Position numbers and translations under genes: made by a program
Part shown: positions 15,194 through 24,862 of the stretch, one piece after another
Layout: each line of letters starts with the position of its first letter
How positions within the stretch are numbered: the first letter of the stretch is position 1
NCBI GenBank assembly: GCA_028281105.1
Contig: JANQKQ010000054.1
Coordinates: 60,578-124,577 of the forward strand
Reading direction: 5' to 3'
Origin: Rhizobiaceae bacterium
GTDB taxonomy: Bacteria; Pseudomonadota; Alphaproteobacteria; Rhizobiales; Rhizobiaceae
DNA: 64,000 nt
The notes under the pieces: generated by a model
The model's database searches: none
The model's input: only the letters and a program-made list of their open reading frames with translations
Told to the model about the DNA's origin: nothing

Positions 15194-16765
15194 TTAGCGC
15201 GTCAGGTATTGCTGGGGATCGACCGGCTTGGAATCCTTGCGCAGTTCGAAGTGCACCATCGGCAACCGTGCACCGCCGGTACGGCCCGAGCGCGCGATGG
15301 TCTGGCCACGGCGCACCTTGTCGCCACGCGCTACTTCCAGCTGCTTGTTGTGGGCATAGGCAGACACCCAGCCGTCCTCGTGGCGGATCAGCACCAGATT
15401 GCCGAACCCTTCCAACTCGTCGCCGGAATAGATCACCAGCCCGTTCTCCGCCGCTTTGACCGCGGTTCCCTCCGGCACCGAAATATCGATGCCCTCGTTG
15501 GGCTGGCTGCCCCGCATCTCGCCGAAGCTTGAGATCACCCGGCCGGTCACCGGCCAGCGGAAGCGTCCGATTCCGGTCGCCGACGGCGCCTGCTGTGACA
15601 GGGTTGCAACCTTGGAGCCCGACGGCTGCTTGGGAGCCACTTGATCGGATTTGGTCGTCGAACCCGTGACCACCGGATCGACACCGGCAGGCAGCGGGCC
15701 GGCGGCGGCGGTCTCAATCGCGCCATCGACCGGGATCACCAGTTCCTGGCCGACCCGGATGTTTGAGTTGGCAAGCGAGTTGGCCTTGATGAGATCGATC
15801 AGGCGCACATTGTGGCGCGCCGCAATGGCGCTCAGTGTGTCGCCGGAAACCACCTTGTAGGCGGCCCCGGAAGCAGCAATGGGCGCGGCTGCGGGCGCGG
15901 CGGCCGCGCGTATCGGGCTCCCCGGATTGGGAACCGGGATCGCGACGTCGGCGGTGCGACTTTCGCCAATCATGCCGGTGCTGGCCCGCGCCGCGCGGGT
16001 GTGCGGATCGCTGTCGGGAGCCGATACCGGTGCGGTGGCGGAGTAGACATAGGTCGGGATCACGATGCGCTGACCGACACCCACATGGTCGGCGTTGGTG
16101 ATGCGGTTGACCCGCATGATCTCACGCACCGGAACGCCGTAACGCTTGGAAATGTTGTAGAGCGTCTCGCCTTCGCGCACGACGATGGAAGTGCCGCCGG
16201 TGCCGGTCCAGCCGCGCTCGTCGGCGCGGCCCTGGACGGGTTCGCGCGCGGCGGCGGCCACCGAGGAAGTGACGATCGGGTCCACGTTCGGCGGCAGGGC
16301 CGCCGAAGCCGGTTTGACCGCCGGCTGCAGTGGCGCGCGCGCGACCCGGCGGTTGGCAGGCACCGTGGCGGTGGTGGTCTGGTCGACCTGCATCTGCGCA
16401 TGGTGGCGGCCGGTCTGGTAGGCCGGCTTGGAATTCATTGCTTGAAGGCGCGGCTGACGGCCTTCCAGACTGGAGGCAGGAACCGGCGCCGGCCCGGAGG
16501 TCGCATAGGCGGGACGGGTGGAACCGACGGAACCGACCGAGCCCACCGACGCGGTGGTCGTCGAGTCGATCTCCGCGGGATAGGGATTGGCGGCCACATC
16601 GGCGCTGCTGGCGTAGCCGTTGTTCTGAACGGCTACGGTCGAATAGGCATCCTGATCGAAACGGGCGAAATCGGAACTGCAGCCGGCGACGACCCCGACG
16701 GTCAACGCGATAAATGCCACCTGGTACAGGCAGCGCATGCGGTTACTCGACACAACACTACGCAT
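15194..16765 (-). CDS. NlpD/EnvC-like lipoprotein with two LysM and a degenerate M23 domain
   Basis: A 523-residue lipoprotein (lipobox VVAGC). After a long Ser/Ala/Thr-rich linker come two LysM peptidoglycan-binding repeats (REGETLYNISKRYGVPV... and SGDTLSAIAARHNVRL...), another linker, and a C-terminal LytM/M23 domain from GRVISSFGEMRG. The zinc site looks broken: the usual HxGxD is NEGIDI, and the usual HLHFE is MVHFE. That pattern marks NlpD/EnvC-type activators of cell-wall amidases rather than active endopeptidases, so a role in daughter-cell separation is likely. A second ATG at 16738 is a possible start. It ends the surE-pcm block. Confidence 0.9.
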   Translation of the reverse strand: MRSVVSSNRMRCLYQVAFIALTVGVVAGCSSDFARFDQDAYSTVAVQNNGYASSADVAANPYPAEIDSTTTASVGSVGSVGSTRPAYATSGPAPVPASSLEGRQPRLQAMNSKPAYQTGRHHAQMQVDQTTTATVPANRRVARAPLQPAVKPASAALPPNVDPIVTSSVAAAAREPVQGRADERGWTGTGGTSIVVREGETLYNISKRYGVPVREIMRVNRITNADHVGVGQRIVIPTYVYSATAPVSAPDSDPHTRAARASTGMIGESRTADVAIPVPNPGSPIRAAAAPAAAPIAASGAAYKVVSGDTLSAIAARHNVRLIDLIKANSLANSNIRVGQELVIPVDGAIETAAAGPLPAGVDPVVTGSTTKSDQVAPKQPSGSKVATLSQQAPSATGIGRFRWPVTGRVISSFGEMRGSQPNEGIDISVPEGTAVKAAENGLVIYSGDELEGFGNLVLIRHEDGWVSAYAHNKQLEVARGDKVRRGQTIARSGRTGGARLPMVHFELRKDSKPVDPQQYLTR

Positions 16766-16880
16766 GACAATACTCGAACACGGGTCATTTGATTGCCTGT
16801 GATTAAACCCGGTTAATCTTACTGCGCAGTTAACCGAAGCGGGATTGCCTGCGAAGGCTCGTCGCGGGAGCCCAACCCAC

Positions 16881-17588
16881 CTAGATGGCGCTGGCGAGAC
16901 CGGGCCTGAACGGCTGGCCGCGCACCGCGAACAGAGGCGTTATGTCAAAGCGCGAGCCGGTCTTGGTGAGCTTGGTCATCATCTGGCGGGCGTCCGGCGG
17001 CCCGATCGGCGCTACCACGATGCCACCCGAGGTAAGCTGCTCCACAAACCCCTTCGGCACGGTCTCGAACGCGCAATTGGCGATGATGCGATCGAACATG
17101 CCGCCGTCGCCGTAGCCGTTGGAACCGTCCGCATGGACAAGTTGCACATTGTCGAAACCCAGATTGTCGAGCCGGATCGAGGCCTTTTCGACCAGGGTAC
17201 GATAGCGCTCCAGCGAAACCACCGACGTTCCCAGCTCGGCCAGCAGCGCGGTTTGGTAGCCGGTGCCGGTGCCCAGCTCAAGCACCTTCGCCTCGGCAGG
17301 CACGTCCAGCGCCAGCAACGCGCGGCCAACCTGATCAACCGAGGTCATGGTCTGACCGCATTCGATCGGCAGATGGCCGCGGTCATAGGCTTCGTCGAGA
17401 TAGATCACCGGCACGAAATGGCGACGCGGCACCTTTTCGAACGCCGACAGCAGCCGGTGGTCGGTGACGCCCGCCTCGCGCAGACGAAGCAGCAAACCCG
17501 CTACCGCTTGTCGATCATCCCTGCTGACCACCTGTATTCCCGTCGCTGTGGACGTTGCCGTCCAAAACCCGTGAGCGGGCCGAACCAT
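16881..17588 (-). CDS. pcm: protein-L-isoaspartate O-methyltransferase
   Basis: A SAM-dependent methyltransferase that initiates repair of isoaspartyl damage in proteins. Signs are the PRRHFVP block followed by GQTMTS (normally GQTIS), the SAM motif VLELGTGTGYQTALLA, HADGSNGYGDG and the post-motif ANCAFETVPKGFVEQL, where the family has TAAAP. Start is uncertain: ATG 17588 gives 235 residues; in-frame GTG codons about 19 residues later would give a length nearer to typical Pcm. It lies in the surE-pcm-nlpD-like order seen in many proteobacteria. Confidence 0.92.
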   Translation of the reverse strand: MVRPAHGFWTATSTATGIQVVSRDDRQAVAGLLLRLREAGVTDHRLLSAFEKVPRRHFVPVIYLDEAYDRGHLPIECGQTMTSVDQVGRALLALDVPAEAKVLELGTGTGYQTALLAELGTSVVSLERYRTLVEKASIRLDNLGFDNVQLVHADGSNGYGDGGMFDRIIANCAFETVPKGFVEQLTSGGIVVAPIGPPDARQMMTKLTKTGSRFDITPLFAVRGQPFRPGLASAI

Positions 17589-17688
17589 AGCGGCAAATCG
17601 CGATTCGCAACATTGTTGCCGCCCACGTAACAAGCGCAAGAAGGTCCTTTTCGCGCGCGTGACGGTTTCGGCGCAGCGCGCGCAACCG

Positions 17689-18075
17689 TCAATAGGGCAG
17701 TTCGTCGGGTGAAATGTCTACATAATCGGGGTCCGGCGTTTTCAACAACCGAACCGCGTCGATGGTCTGGCGGCCTTCAAGCAGCGCCTTGGCGACCCGG
17801 TGCATTCCGTCCATGAGCCGCCCGTCGGCGCACAGGATGATCGGGAACTCAAGCTCGACCTGACCGACGAGGCGAAAGTGATCGACAATGGCCCGGCAGG
17901 AGGGAACCTGACCGTCCTCCTGGAACCAGTAGTTCTCGTCGATCTCGGCGATGTCCGCCAGCGCGACCGGCTGAACCGGCAGGTCCGCACTCAACTCCAC
18001 CAACCGGTCGACGTCCCACGCATAGAAGCCGTTGGGGCTTTTGCGGATGTGATATTGTTTCCTTAGCCTGGCCAT
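17689..18075 (-). CDS. ParB-like fold protein, unknown function
   Basis: A 128-residue protein with a basic N-terminus (MARLRKQYHIRK) and a C-terminal stretch PIILCADGRLMDGMHRVAKALLEG. The G-x-x-M-D-G-x-H-R-V block resembles box II of the ParB/sulfiredoxin fold (usually GERRxxA). It is placed between surE and pcm, 18 bases downstream of surE, so it likely shares that transcript. Function unknown; the ParB-type call is inference from one motif. Confidence 0.6.
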   Translation of the reverse strand: MARLRKQYHIRKSPNGFYAWDVDRLVELSADLPVQPVALADIAEIDENYWFQEDGQVPSCRAIVDHFRLVGQVELEFPIILCADGRLMDGMHRVAKALLEGRQTIDAVRLLKTPDPDYVDISPDELPY

Positions 18076-18093
18076 CGAGCCCCCGCATTCGGC

Positions 18094-18852
18094 CTAATCG
18101 CCAAGGCGCGCGGCCAACTCGGTTCGAAACTCCTCGTGGGTGAGATCGAGGCTGAGCGGGGTTACCGAAATCCGGTTTTCCTTAAGCGCGATGATGTCGG
18201 TACCGTTGCGCTGCGGCGGCACGTCGCGGCCGAACCGAAGCCAGTAATATGGGAATCCGCGCCCATCGCGGCGTTTTTCCATGTGCAGCCCGTGGGTGAA
18301 CGCGCCCTGGCGGGTGACTTCGACGCCCGCGACCTCGTCGGGTTCGCAGTTGGGGAAGTTGATGTTGATGAGCGATTTGGGCGGACATTCGGTTTCCAGC
18401 AGCCGCGCGATCACGGCCGGCGCGTGCGCCTCGCAGGTCTGCCAGGGCACCACCCTGCCCTCGTCCCACTGGAAGCCTTGGGAAAGCGCGATCGAGCGAA
18501 TGCCGAGCAGCGCGCCCTCCATCGCGCCGGCCACCGTGCCGGAATAGGTCACATCGTCGCCGATGTTCTGGCCGGAGTTGACGCCCGACAACAGCAGGTC
18601 CGGCGGCTCTTCCATCAGCTCGCGCACCCCCATAATCACGCAATCGGTCGGCGTGCCCTTGAGCGCGAACTTGCGTTCGCCAACCTTGCGCAGCCGCAGG
18701 GGCTCGTTGAGCGTCAGCGAGTGGGCCAGCCCGCTCTGGTCGGTCTCCGGCGCCACGATCCACACATCCTGAGAAAACTGCCGGGCAATGCGCTCAAGCA
18801 CCTCCAGCCCGTCGGCGTGGACGCCGTCGTCGTTGGTCAGCAGAATGCGCAA
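18094..18852 (-). CDS. surE: 5'/3'-nucleotidase SurE
   Basis: A 252-residue SurE nucleotidase, a metal-dependent phosphatase acting on nucleoside monophosphates and linked to stationary-phase survival. The metal site DD of [11 protein letters not shown] is at the N-terminus, with VAPETDQSG, the [10 protein letters not shown] segment and the [29 protein letters not shown] core. Length is normal. It starts 13 bases after the serS stop in a serS-surE-pcm run. Confidence 0.97.
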   Translation of the reverse strand: MRILLTNDDGVHADGLEVLERIARQFSQDVWIVAPETDQSGLAHSLTLNEPLRLRKVGERKFALKGTPTDCVIMGVRELMEEPPDLLLSGVNSGQNIGDDVTYSGTVAGAMEGALLGIRSIALSQGFQWDEGRVVPWQTCEAHAPAVIARLLETECPPKSLININFPNCEPDEVAGVEVTRQGAFTHGLHMEKRRDGRGFPYYWLRFGRDVPPQRNGTDIIALKENRISVTPLSLDLTHEEFRTELAARLGD

Positions 18853-18865
18853 GTCGCCGCTCCCA

Positions 18866-20146
18866 TCATGGCTTCGCCAGGGTCGTCACTCCCCCCATAT
18901 AGGGCGCCAGCACGTTGGGAACGCTGACCGAGCCATCCTCGTTTTGATAGTTTTCCAGCACCGCGATCAGCGCGCGGCCCACCGCTACGCCCGAGCCGTT
19001 GAGCGTGTGGACATGGGAGATGGTCTTGGCGTCGGCGTGGCGGTAGCGCGCGTTCATGCGGCGGGCCTGAAATTCGCCGCACACCGAACAACTGGAGATT
19101 TCGCGATAGGCCTTCTGGCCGGGCAGCCAGACCTCGATGTCGTAGGTCTTGTGGGCGCCGAAGCCCAGATCGCCGGTCGACAGCACCACCACGCGGTAAT
19201 GCAGGCCCAGCTGCTTCATCACTTCCTCGGCGCAGGCGAGCATACGCTCGTGCTCCTCAAGCGAACGCTCCGGCTCGGTTATCGAAACCAGCTCGACCTT
19301 CGAGAACTGATGCTGGCGCAGCATGCCCCTGGTGTCGCGGCCGGCCGAGCCCGCCTCGGCGCGGAAGCATGCGGTCAACGCGGTATAGCGGCGCGGCAGG
19401 GTATCGACATCGACGATCTCCTCGCGAACCAGGTTGGTCAGCGGAATCTCCGAAGTGGCGATGAGCCAGCGCCCGTCGTTGGTGTGGAACTGATCGTCGG
19501 CGAACTTGGGCAGTTGGTTGGTGCCGAACAGAACCTCGTCGCGCACCAGCAACGGCGGTGAGACTTCCGTGTATCCGTGCTCGCGCGTGTGCAGGTCGAT
19601 CATGAACTGGCCGAGCGCACGCTCCAGGCGCGCCAACGAGCTGTTGAGCACCACGAACCGGGCGCCCGCCAACTTGGCGGCGGCCTCGAAGTCCATCTGG
19701 CCCAACTCTTCGCCAATCTCGAAATGTTCCTTCGGCTCAAACGAAAACGCCGGCTGTTCGCCGTGGCGGTGGTGTTCCACGTTGGCGGCCTCGTCCGCGC
19801 CCACCGGCACATCGTCATAGGGCATGTTGGGGATGGCACCCAGCGCCTCTTCAAGCGCATCGGTCAGCCGCCGCTCCTCCGCCTCACCGGACTGGATGAA
19901 GCTCTTCAGGTCGGCCACCTCGTCGATCAGTTTCTTCGCCGTGGCTTCGTCGCCGGCGGCCTTGGCGGCGCCGATCTCCTTCGATGCGGCGTTGCGCCGG
20001 CCCTGCGCCTCTTGCAGACGCGAGATGTGGGTGCGGCGCGCATCGTCAAGGCCGATGATGCGTGCGGCGGCGGCGGCTTCGCCACGCTTGGCAAGCCCGG
20101 CGTCGAACTGCGCCGGATGATCGCGAATCCATTTGACGTCGAACAT
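18866..20146 (-). CDS. serS: seryl-tRNA synthetase
   Basis: A 426-residue class II aminoacyl-tRNA synthetase. The N-terminal [14 protein letters not shown] begins the long tRNA-binding coiled coil (to about residue 105); class II motif 2 is seen around [28 protein letters not shown] and motif 3 in the C-terminal [19 protein letters not shown]. Start ATG 20146 is three codons inside a GTG. Located between tatC and surE. Confidence 0.98.
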   Translation of the reverse strand: MFDVKWIRDHPAQFDAGLAKRGEAAAAARIIGLDDARRTHISRLQEAQGRRNAASKEIGAAKAAGDEATAKKLIDEVADLKSFIQSGEAEERRLTDALEEALGAIPNMPYDDVPVGADEAANVEHHRHGEQPAFSFEPKEHFEIGEELGQMDFEAAAKLAGARFVVLNSSLARLERALGQFMIDLHTREHGYTEVSPPLLVRDEVLFGTNQLPKFADDQFHTNDGRWLIATSEIPLTNLVREEIVDVDTLPRRYTALTACFRAEAGSAGRDTRGMLRQHQFSKVELVSITEPERSLEEHERMLACAEEVMKQLGLHYRVVVLSTGDLGFGAHKTYDIEVWLPGQKAYREISSCSVCGEFQARRMNARYRHADAKTISHVHTLNGSGVAVGRALIAVLENYQNEDGSVSVPNVLAPYMGGVTTLAKP

Positions 20147-20214
20147 CGAAATCACACTTCTTATTTTTGGGAGCCGGGATGCGCGTTCTCGTGCTCGCGG
20201 CGGATCGGCAATCG

Positions 20215-21012
20215 TCAGCCGGCCTCACCGCTGGCGATCGCCGCTTCCCGTTCGGCCCGCTTGCGCTCAACCATGCGCGCCGAAAGAATTGAGATTTCGT
20301 AGAGGAGCAGGGTTGGAACCGCAAGCCCGATTTGGCTTATCGGATCGGGCGGAGTCAGGATGGCGGCGGCGACGAAGGTGAGCAGAACGGCATATTTGCG
20401 CTTGCTCTTGAGGCCCTGGGAGCCGACCAGGCCGACGCGGGCCAGCAGGGTGATCGCGACGGGAAGCTGAAACACCAGCCCGAAAGCGAAAATCAACGTC
20501 ATGATCAGGCCGAGATATTCGTTGACCTTGGGCAGCAGCTCGATCACCGCCCTGCTGTTCTCGCCGGTCTGCTGCATTGACAGAAAGAACGCCATCGCCA
20601 GCGGCATGATGACGAAGTAGACCAGGCATGCACCCGCCGCGAACAGGATCGGCGTGGCGATGAGAAACGGCAGAAACGCGCCGCGCTCATTACGGTACAG
20701 GCCCGGCGCCACAAAACCGTATATCTGCGTGGCGATGACCGGAAAGGCGATGAACAACGCACCGAAGAAGGCGATCTTGAGCTGGACGAAGAAATACTCC
20801 TGCGGCGCGGTGAAGATCAGCCGCAACTGGGTGTCCTCGCCGGCGGCGCGCTCATACGGCACCACAAGCAGGTTGAAGATCTGGTCGGCGAAAATGAAGC
20901 AGACGACGAAGAAGACCGCGATCGCGATGACCGACCGGAACAACCGCTGGCGCAGTTCGATCAGATGCTCGATCAGCGGGGCGCTGGAAGCGTCGATGTC
21001 TTCCTGGCTCAT
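20215..21012 (-). CDS. tatC: twin-arginine translocase subunit TatC
   Basis: A 265-residue polytopic inner-membrane protein, the Tat substrate receptor for folded proteins with RR signal peptides. It has six predicted membrane helices and the family motifs: the N-terminal [17 protein letters not shown] segment (with the conserved Glu), the [12 protein letters not shown] loop and [11 protein letters not shown]. Its ATG overlaps the tatB stop by 4 bases, indicating coupled translation. Confidence 0.98.
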   Translation of the reverse strand: MSQEDIDASSAPLIEHLIELRQRLFRSVIAIAVFFVVCFIFADQIFNLLVVPYERAAGEDTQLRLIFTAPQEYFFVQLKIAFFGALFIAFPVIATQIYGFVAPGLYRNERGAFLPFLIATPILFAAGACLVYFVIMPLAMAFFLSMQQTGENSRAVIELLPKVNEYLGLIMTLIFAFGLVFQLPVAITLLARVGLVGSQGLKSKRKYAVLLTFVAAAILTPPDPISQIGLAVPTLLLYEISILSARMVERKRAEREAAIASGEAG

Positions 21013-21527
21013 GACGGTCCACCGCTGGCAGGCTTGGCCGGCGGCGATTTGGTCGTCGCGGACTTCTTACGGGTGGCGGGTCGCTTGGCCGGGCTGGTTT
21101 TAGCGGTGTTCTTCTTCGCTACGGCCGCCGGCTTGTTACCGCCGGTCTTCGCGGTCGCGGCCTTTGTCGGCTCAGCTTTGGTCGCAGCGGGTTCAGACGC
21201 CGCAGCCGGCGCGGAAGCGCCGTTGGTCTTGGCGGCCTTGTCGGCCTCCATCTTGGCGCTGACGGTCTTTTCGAACTCGTCTACGGATTTCTTCACATCC
21301 GCCAGCGGGCCGAACTCGGTGGGCTTTTTGGCGATGTTCTTGACTTCGTCGAGCTCGGCTTCCTTCAGCGCCTGGTTGAACTGGCGTTGAAAATCACCAG
21401 CCATGCGACGTATGTTGCCGATGGTCTTGCCGAACGTGCGCAACATGCCCGGCAGGTCCTTGGGCCCAACGACCAGGATAGCCACGCAGGCCACGACGAT
21501 CATTTCCGTCCAACCGATGTCGAACAC
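21009..21527 (-). CDS. tatB: twin-arginine translocase subunit TatB
   Basis: A 172-residue TatB. The N-terminus MFDIGWTEMIVVACVAILVVGPKDLPGM shows the short membrane helix, the GPK/GPE hinge and the start of the amphipathic helix (TFGKTIGNIRRMAGDFQRQF). The last 90 residues are a low-complexity Lys/Ala/Thr/Pro tail, longer than in E. coli but common in rhizobia. It lies between tatA and tatC. Confidence 0.97.
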   Translation of the reverse strand: MFDIGWTEMIVVACVAILVVGPKDLPGMLRTFGKTIGNIRRMAGDFQRQFNQALKEAELDEVKNIAKKPTEFGPLADVKKSVDEFEKTVSAKMEADKAAKTNGASAPAAASEPAATKAEPTKAATAKTGGNKPAAVAKKNTAKTSPAKRPATRKKSATTKSPPAKPASGGPS

Positions 21528-21603
21528 GGGTCACATCTCAGCGTAAGAGGCGCAAAACCAGATACCGGAGCGGCGCCGGCAAACGGGCGATAGCCAGGGA
21601 AAT

Positions 21604-21822
21604 TCAGCTGGCTTCGGATTTCCCCTTGGTCTTGGCAACGGTCTCGCTCGCCTTGTGGTCGATCGTTCCGGCCGCTTCGGTGTTCTCCTCGTTCAAGCCG
21701 CGCTTGAACGAATTGATGCCTTTGGCGAAATCGCCCATCAGTTCAGATATCTTGCCGCGGCCGAACAGCAGCACCACCACGACGGCAATGATCACGATCT
21801 GCCAAATTCCAATCTGTCCCAT
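21604..21822 (-). CDS. tatA: twin-arginine translocase subunit TatA
   Basis: A 72-residue TatA pore-forming subunit: one membrane helix ([19 protein letters not shown]), the FGRGK hinge, and an amphipathic helix ([18 protein letters not shown]) followed by an acidic tail. Start ATG 21822 gives the usual MGxIGIWQ N-terminus; the frame extends 14 codons upstream without support. It heads the tatABC set. Confidence 0.97.
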   Translation of the reverse strand: MGQIGIWQIVIIAVVVVLLFGRGKISELMGDFAKGINSFKRGLNEENTEAAGTIDHKASETVAKTKGKSEAS

Positions 21823-21966
21823 TTTCAAGCCTTTCCGGTGAAGGGATCGATGGTCTGGGCGCACCTTATCCTAGCCGCTGGAAACTCGGCAAGAGCGCCA
21901 AAACCCTGCGCGTCACGGATATAGGCGTCCGCCCGCGCTTTGTCGATGGTGGCCGGGCAATCCCGG

Positions 21967-23106
21967 TTAATGGGGCGGCGCCTCGAACACCATGGCATTG
22001 GCCAGATCCGGCTGCAGCCGCACGTCGACCACCAGCTCGGGAAGGCCGCCGGCCGGGACGCGCACGCGCACCGGTTCGTCATGGCCTTCGATCACAATGT
22101 CGAGCAGTTCGAAACGGCCGGTGAAGCCACGCTTGGCGACACGGCCGGGCACGCCCTTGGTGGCTTTGCGCCGCGCCGGTTTGACGACGAAGGAGTCCTG
22201 GCGCAGGCAGACCGCCGCCCGGCTGCCCGGCGACAGGTGATCGGCGGGCACGGCGCCGATCGCCGCCTCGGCGCACCCGTTCGCCACGGTGGCGCGAAAT
22301 ACGTTGAGCTGCGAGAAGAAGCGCGCGGCGAACAGGCTGTCGGGGTGACGATAGAGATTCCTGCCGGACCCGACCTGCAGGATCGAGCCGTTGCGCATCA
22401 GGGCGACTTTATCGCCCACCATCAGCGCTTCCTCCGGATCATGGGTAACAATAATGACGGTGGAGCGCAGGTCGCGCAGCAGGTCGATCGTGCGTTCGCG
22501 AATGTCATCGCGCATGCGTGCGTCGAGGCTGGAAAACGGCTCGTCCATCAAAAGGATGCCCGGCCTGGGCGCCATCGCGCGCGCCAGCGCGACCCGCTGC
22601 TGCTCGCCGCCGGAAAGCTGGTGTGGCCAGGCGGAGGCGAACCGTTCCATGCCGACGCGCGAAAGCGCCTGCATCGCCTGTTCGCGCGCCGCCTTCGACG
22701 TCAGGGAATTGAGGCCGAACATGACATTGTCGAGATTGTTCAGGTGGGGAAACAGCGCTGAATCCTGAAACACCAGGCCGATGCCGCGCTTCTCCGGCGG
22801 CACGAAAACCCCGTTGCCGGCAACAAGGCGCTCGTCGATGCGCACCGCGCCGCTATGGCGGCTTTCGAGCCCCGCCAGAATGCGCAGAAGCGTGGTCTTG
22901 CCCGAACCGGACGGCCCGACCAGGCAAAGCACCTCGCCGGGCTCCACCTGCAGGGTGATATCGCGCAGGATCGCTTTGTCACCGACCCATGAGGAGACGT
23001 CCTCCAGCGACAGGCTGTTGGCGATCGACACGCCCATCGTGTTGGACGTGCCCCAGCGTTCGTTCGCTCCTGAAGGTCCGGCGACAGGCCGCTCGTGCGT
23101 GTGCAT
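21967..23106 (-). CDS. orphan ABC transporter ATP-binding protein, FbpC/PotA-like
   Basis: A 379-residue ABC ATPase: Walker A GPSGSGKTT, Q-loop FQDSALFPHL, signature LSGGEQQRVALARA, Walker B ILLMDEP, H-loop THD. After residue 260 a TOBE-like C-terminal part follows, as in Fe3+/polyamine/spermidine importers (EKRGIGLVFQDSALFPHLNN is typical of that group). No permease or binding-protein gene lies nearby; it sits between scpB and tatA, so its partners must be encoded elsewhere. Start 23106 (MHTHERPV) is the first ATG; another at 23037 is possible. Confidence 0.9.
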   Translation of the reverse strand: MHTHERPVAGPSGANERWGTSNTMGVSIANSLSLEDVSSWVGDKAILRDITLQVEPGEVLCLVGPSGSGKTTLLRILAGLESRHSGAVRIDERLVAGNGVFVPPEKRGIGLVFQDSALFPHLNNLDNVMFGLNSLTSKAAREQAMQALSRVGMERFASAWPHQLSGGEQQRVALARAMAPRPGILLMDEPFSSLDARMRDDIRERTIDLLRDLRSTVIIVTHDPEEALMVGDKVALMRNGSILQVGSGRNLYRHPDSLFAARFFSQLNVFRATVANGCAEAAIGAVPADHLSPGSRAAVCLRQDSFVVKPARRKATKGVPGRVAKRGFTGRFELLDIVIEGHDEPVRVRVPAGGLPELVVDVRLQPDLANAMVFEAPPH

Positions 23107-23208
23107 GGCACTTTGTTTATTGCACTATCGCGAAACAGGAAACCGGATTTGCGGTCGCAGCCGCATGAATGACGCAACGTGAGCGTCGCTCAGGCATGGC
23201 CCGTCGGC

Positions 23209-23946
23209 CTATTCGTCGCCCCCGGCCGGCGGCAGCAGACCCAGTTCCTCGATGTCGTCGGCGGTCAGCGGGTCTTCGTCCTCGCCCGGCTCTTCGCTGT
23301 CGTGGGGCACCGGAACGGTGAAATTGCTCGGCATGCGCGGCTGCAGCAGGCCGGCGCCCTTCAACTCATCGAGGCCTGGAAGATCGCGCAGTTCGGCCAG
23401 GCCGAAATGGTCCAGGAACGCGGGCGTGGTGCCGTAGGTCACCGGCCGGCCGGGGGACCGGCGGCGCCCGCGCATGCGAATCCAGCCGGTCTCCAGCAGC
23501 ACGTCGAGCGTGCCGCGCGACGTCGACACGCCGCGAATGTCCTCGATCTCCGAGCGCGTCACCGGCTGGTGGTAGGCGATGATCGCGAGCACTTCGAGCG
23601 CGGCGCGCGACAGCTTACGCACCTCGACAGCCTCGCGCTGCAACAGAAAGCTGAGATCATCGGCGGTGCGGAAAGCCCAGTTGTCGCCGATCCTGGACAG
23701 GTTGACCCCGCGAGATGAGTACAGCTTCTGCAACTCCTCGAGGATCGGCGCCAGTTCGGTGCCTTCGGGCAGGCGCGACGCCAGCGCTGCTTCCGACACC
23801 GGCTCGGCCGACGCGAACAGGATCGCTTCGACCATGCGCATGTGCTCACGCAGGCCCAGGCGCTGCGGATCCATCGGCTCGGTGGTATCGTCCACGTTCG
23901 CGGCCTGCTGAAACGGCAGAATTTGCACTTTCGAAGGTTCCGCCAT
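23209..23946 (-). CDS. scpB: segregation and condensation protein B
   Basis: A 245-residue ScpB, the winged-helix kleisin-associated subunit of the SMC-ScpAB condensin. Typical blocks: MVEAILFASAEPVSEAALASRLP, RKLSRAALEVLAIIAYHQPVTRSEIEDIRGV, and GRRRSPGRPVTYGTTPAFLDHFGL. An acidic tail follows. It is 64 bases downstream of scpA, in the conserved nagZ-scpA-scpB-tat order. Confidence 0.97.
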   Translation of the reverse strand: MAEPSKVQILPFQQAANVDDTTEPMDPQRLGLREHMRMVEAILFASAEPVSEAALASRLPEGTELAPILEELQKLYSSRGVNLSRIGDNWAFRTADDLSFLLQREAVEVRKLSRAALEVLAIIAYHQPVTRSEIEDIRGVSTSRGTLDVLLETGWIRMRGRRRSPGRPVTYGTTPAFLDHFGLAELRDLPGLDELKGAGLLQPRMPSNFTVPVPHDSEEPGEDEDPLTADDIEELGLLPPAGGDE

Positions 23947-24010
23947 TGTTTCTAGTTCATCTTCCCGTCGCCAGGTTGCATGTCTTGCCCAAGCTGCCTG
24001 CCGATGACCA

Positions 24011-24838
24011 TCATACGACCTCGGCTTGTGTGCCCCGCCGCCTGCCCTGTTTGAGAAATATCGGGGCGAAGGCCTCCTGTTGACGCAGCGCCAGCGAACC
24101 TTCCCTGGCCATCTCCAGGCTGGCGGCGAAGCTGCTGGCCAGCACGCTCGTCCGCATCCGCGGGTCGGGCAGATAATCTACCAGAAATTGGGTAAGCGGC
24201 GTCCAGTCTTTGAGGTCGCCCACAAGTTTTGTCAGCAGGTCCTTGGCCTCCTGCAACGACCAGACCTCGCGCTGGGCGATGGTCACATGCGAGACCGCGG
24301 CGCGCTGGCGCTGTACCGCATAAGCCGAGAGCAGGTCGTACAGGGTGGCCGAATACTGGCGCGAGGAATCGACCACGATCGGTTCGGGCAGGCCGCGGGC
24401 AAAGAAGTCGCGACCGAGCCGGTTGCGGTTCATCAACCGGCCGGCCGCCTCCCTCATCGCCGCCAGCCGCTGCAGCCGGAACGCCAGATGCGCGGCGAGT
24501 TCCTCGCCGTCGGCCTCGTCGTCGGCTTCCAGTTCGGGCAGCAGCAGGCGCGACTTCAGGTAGGCCAGGTAGGCAGCCATCACCAGATAGTCGGCGGCGA
24601 GTTCGATGCGCAGCCGGCGCGCCTCGGCCACGAACTCCAGATATTGCTCGGCCAGCGCCAGGATGGAGATTTTCGCCAGGTCAACCTTCTGGCGGCGCGC
24701 CAGTTCCAGCAGCAGGTCAAGCGGACCGGCGAAACCGTCCACATCCACGCGCAGCATCGGGTCGGCGGACGCGCGCTGCGACGCCGCATCGGTCCATGCC
24801 GATGACTGCGTTTGGGCAAATGGAAACTCGTCGCTCAT
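24011..24838 (-). CDS. scpA: segregation and condensation protein A
   Basis: A 275-residue ScpA kleisin, bridging SMC heads in chromosome condensation. The N-terminal domain shows FAGPLDLLLELARRQKVDLAKISILALAEQYLEF and the following AADYLVMAAYLAYLKSRLLLPE, both classic for ScpA; the C-terminal winged helix (FLVDYLPD...SFAASLEMAREG) also fits. It starts 24 bases after the nagZ stop. Confidence 0.97.
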   Translation of the reverse strand: MSDEFPFAQTQSSAWTDAASQRASADPMLRVDVDGFAGPLDLLLELARRQKVDLAKISILALAEQYLEFVAEARRLRIELAADYLVMAAYLAYLKSRLLLPELEADDEADGEELAAHLAFRLQRLAAMREAAGRLMNRNRLGRDFFARGLPEPIVVDSSRQYSATLYDLLSAYAVQRQRAAVSHVTIAQREVWSLQEAKDLLTKLVGDLKDWTPLTQFLVDYLPDPRMRTSVLASSFAASLEMAREGSLALRQQEAFAPIFLKQGRRRGTQAEVV

Positions 24839-24862
24839 CCCGTCCCCATCGTCACAGCCCGC

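Noticed and set aside
21825..22082. 85-codon minus-strand frame between the ABC ATPase gene and tatA
   Set aside because: Cys/Trp/Arg-rich frame-shifted reading of the ATPase 3' end; no start signal.
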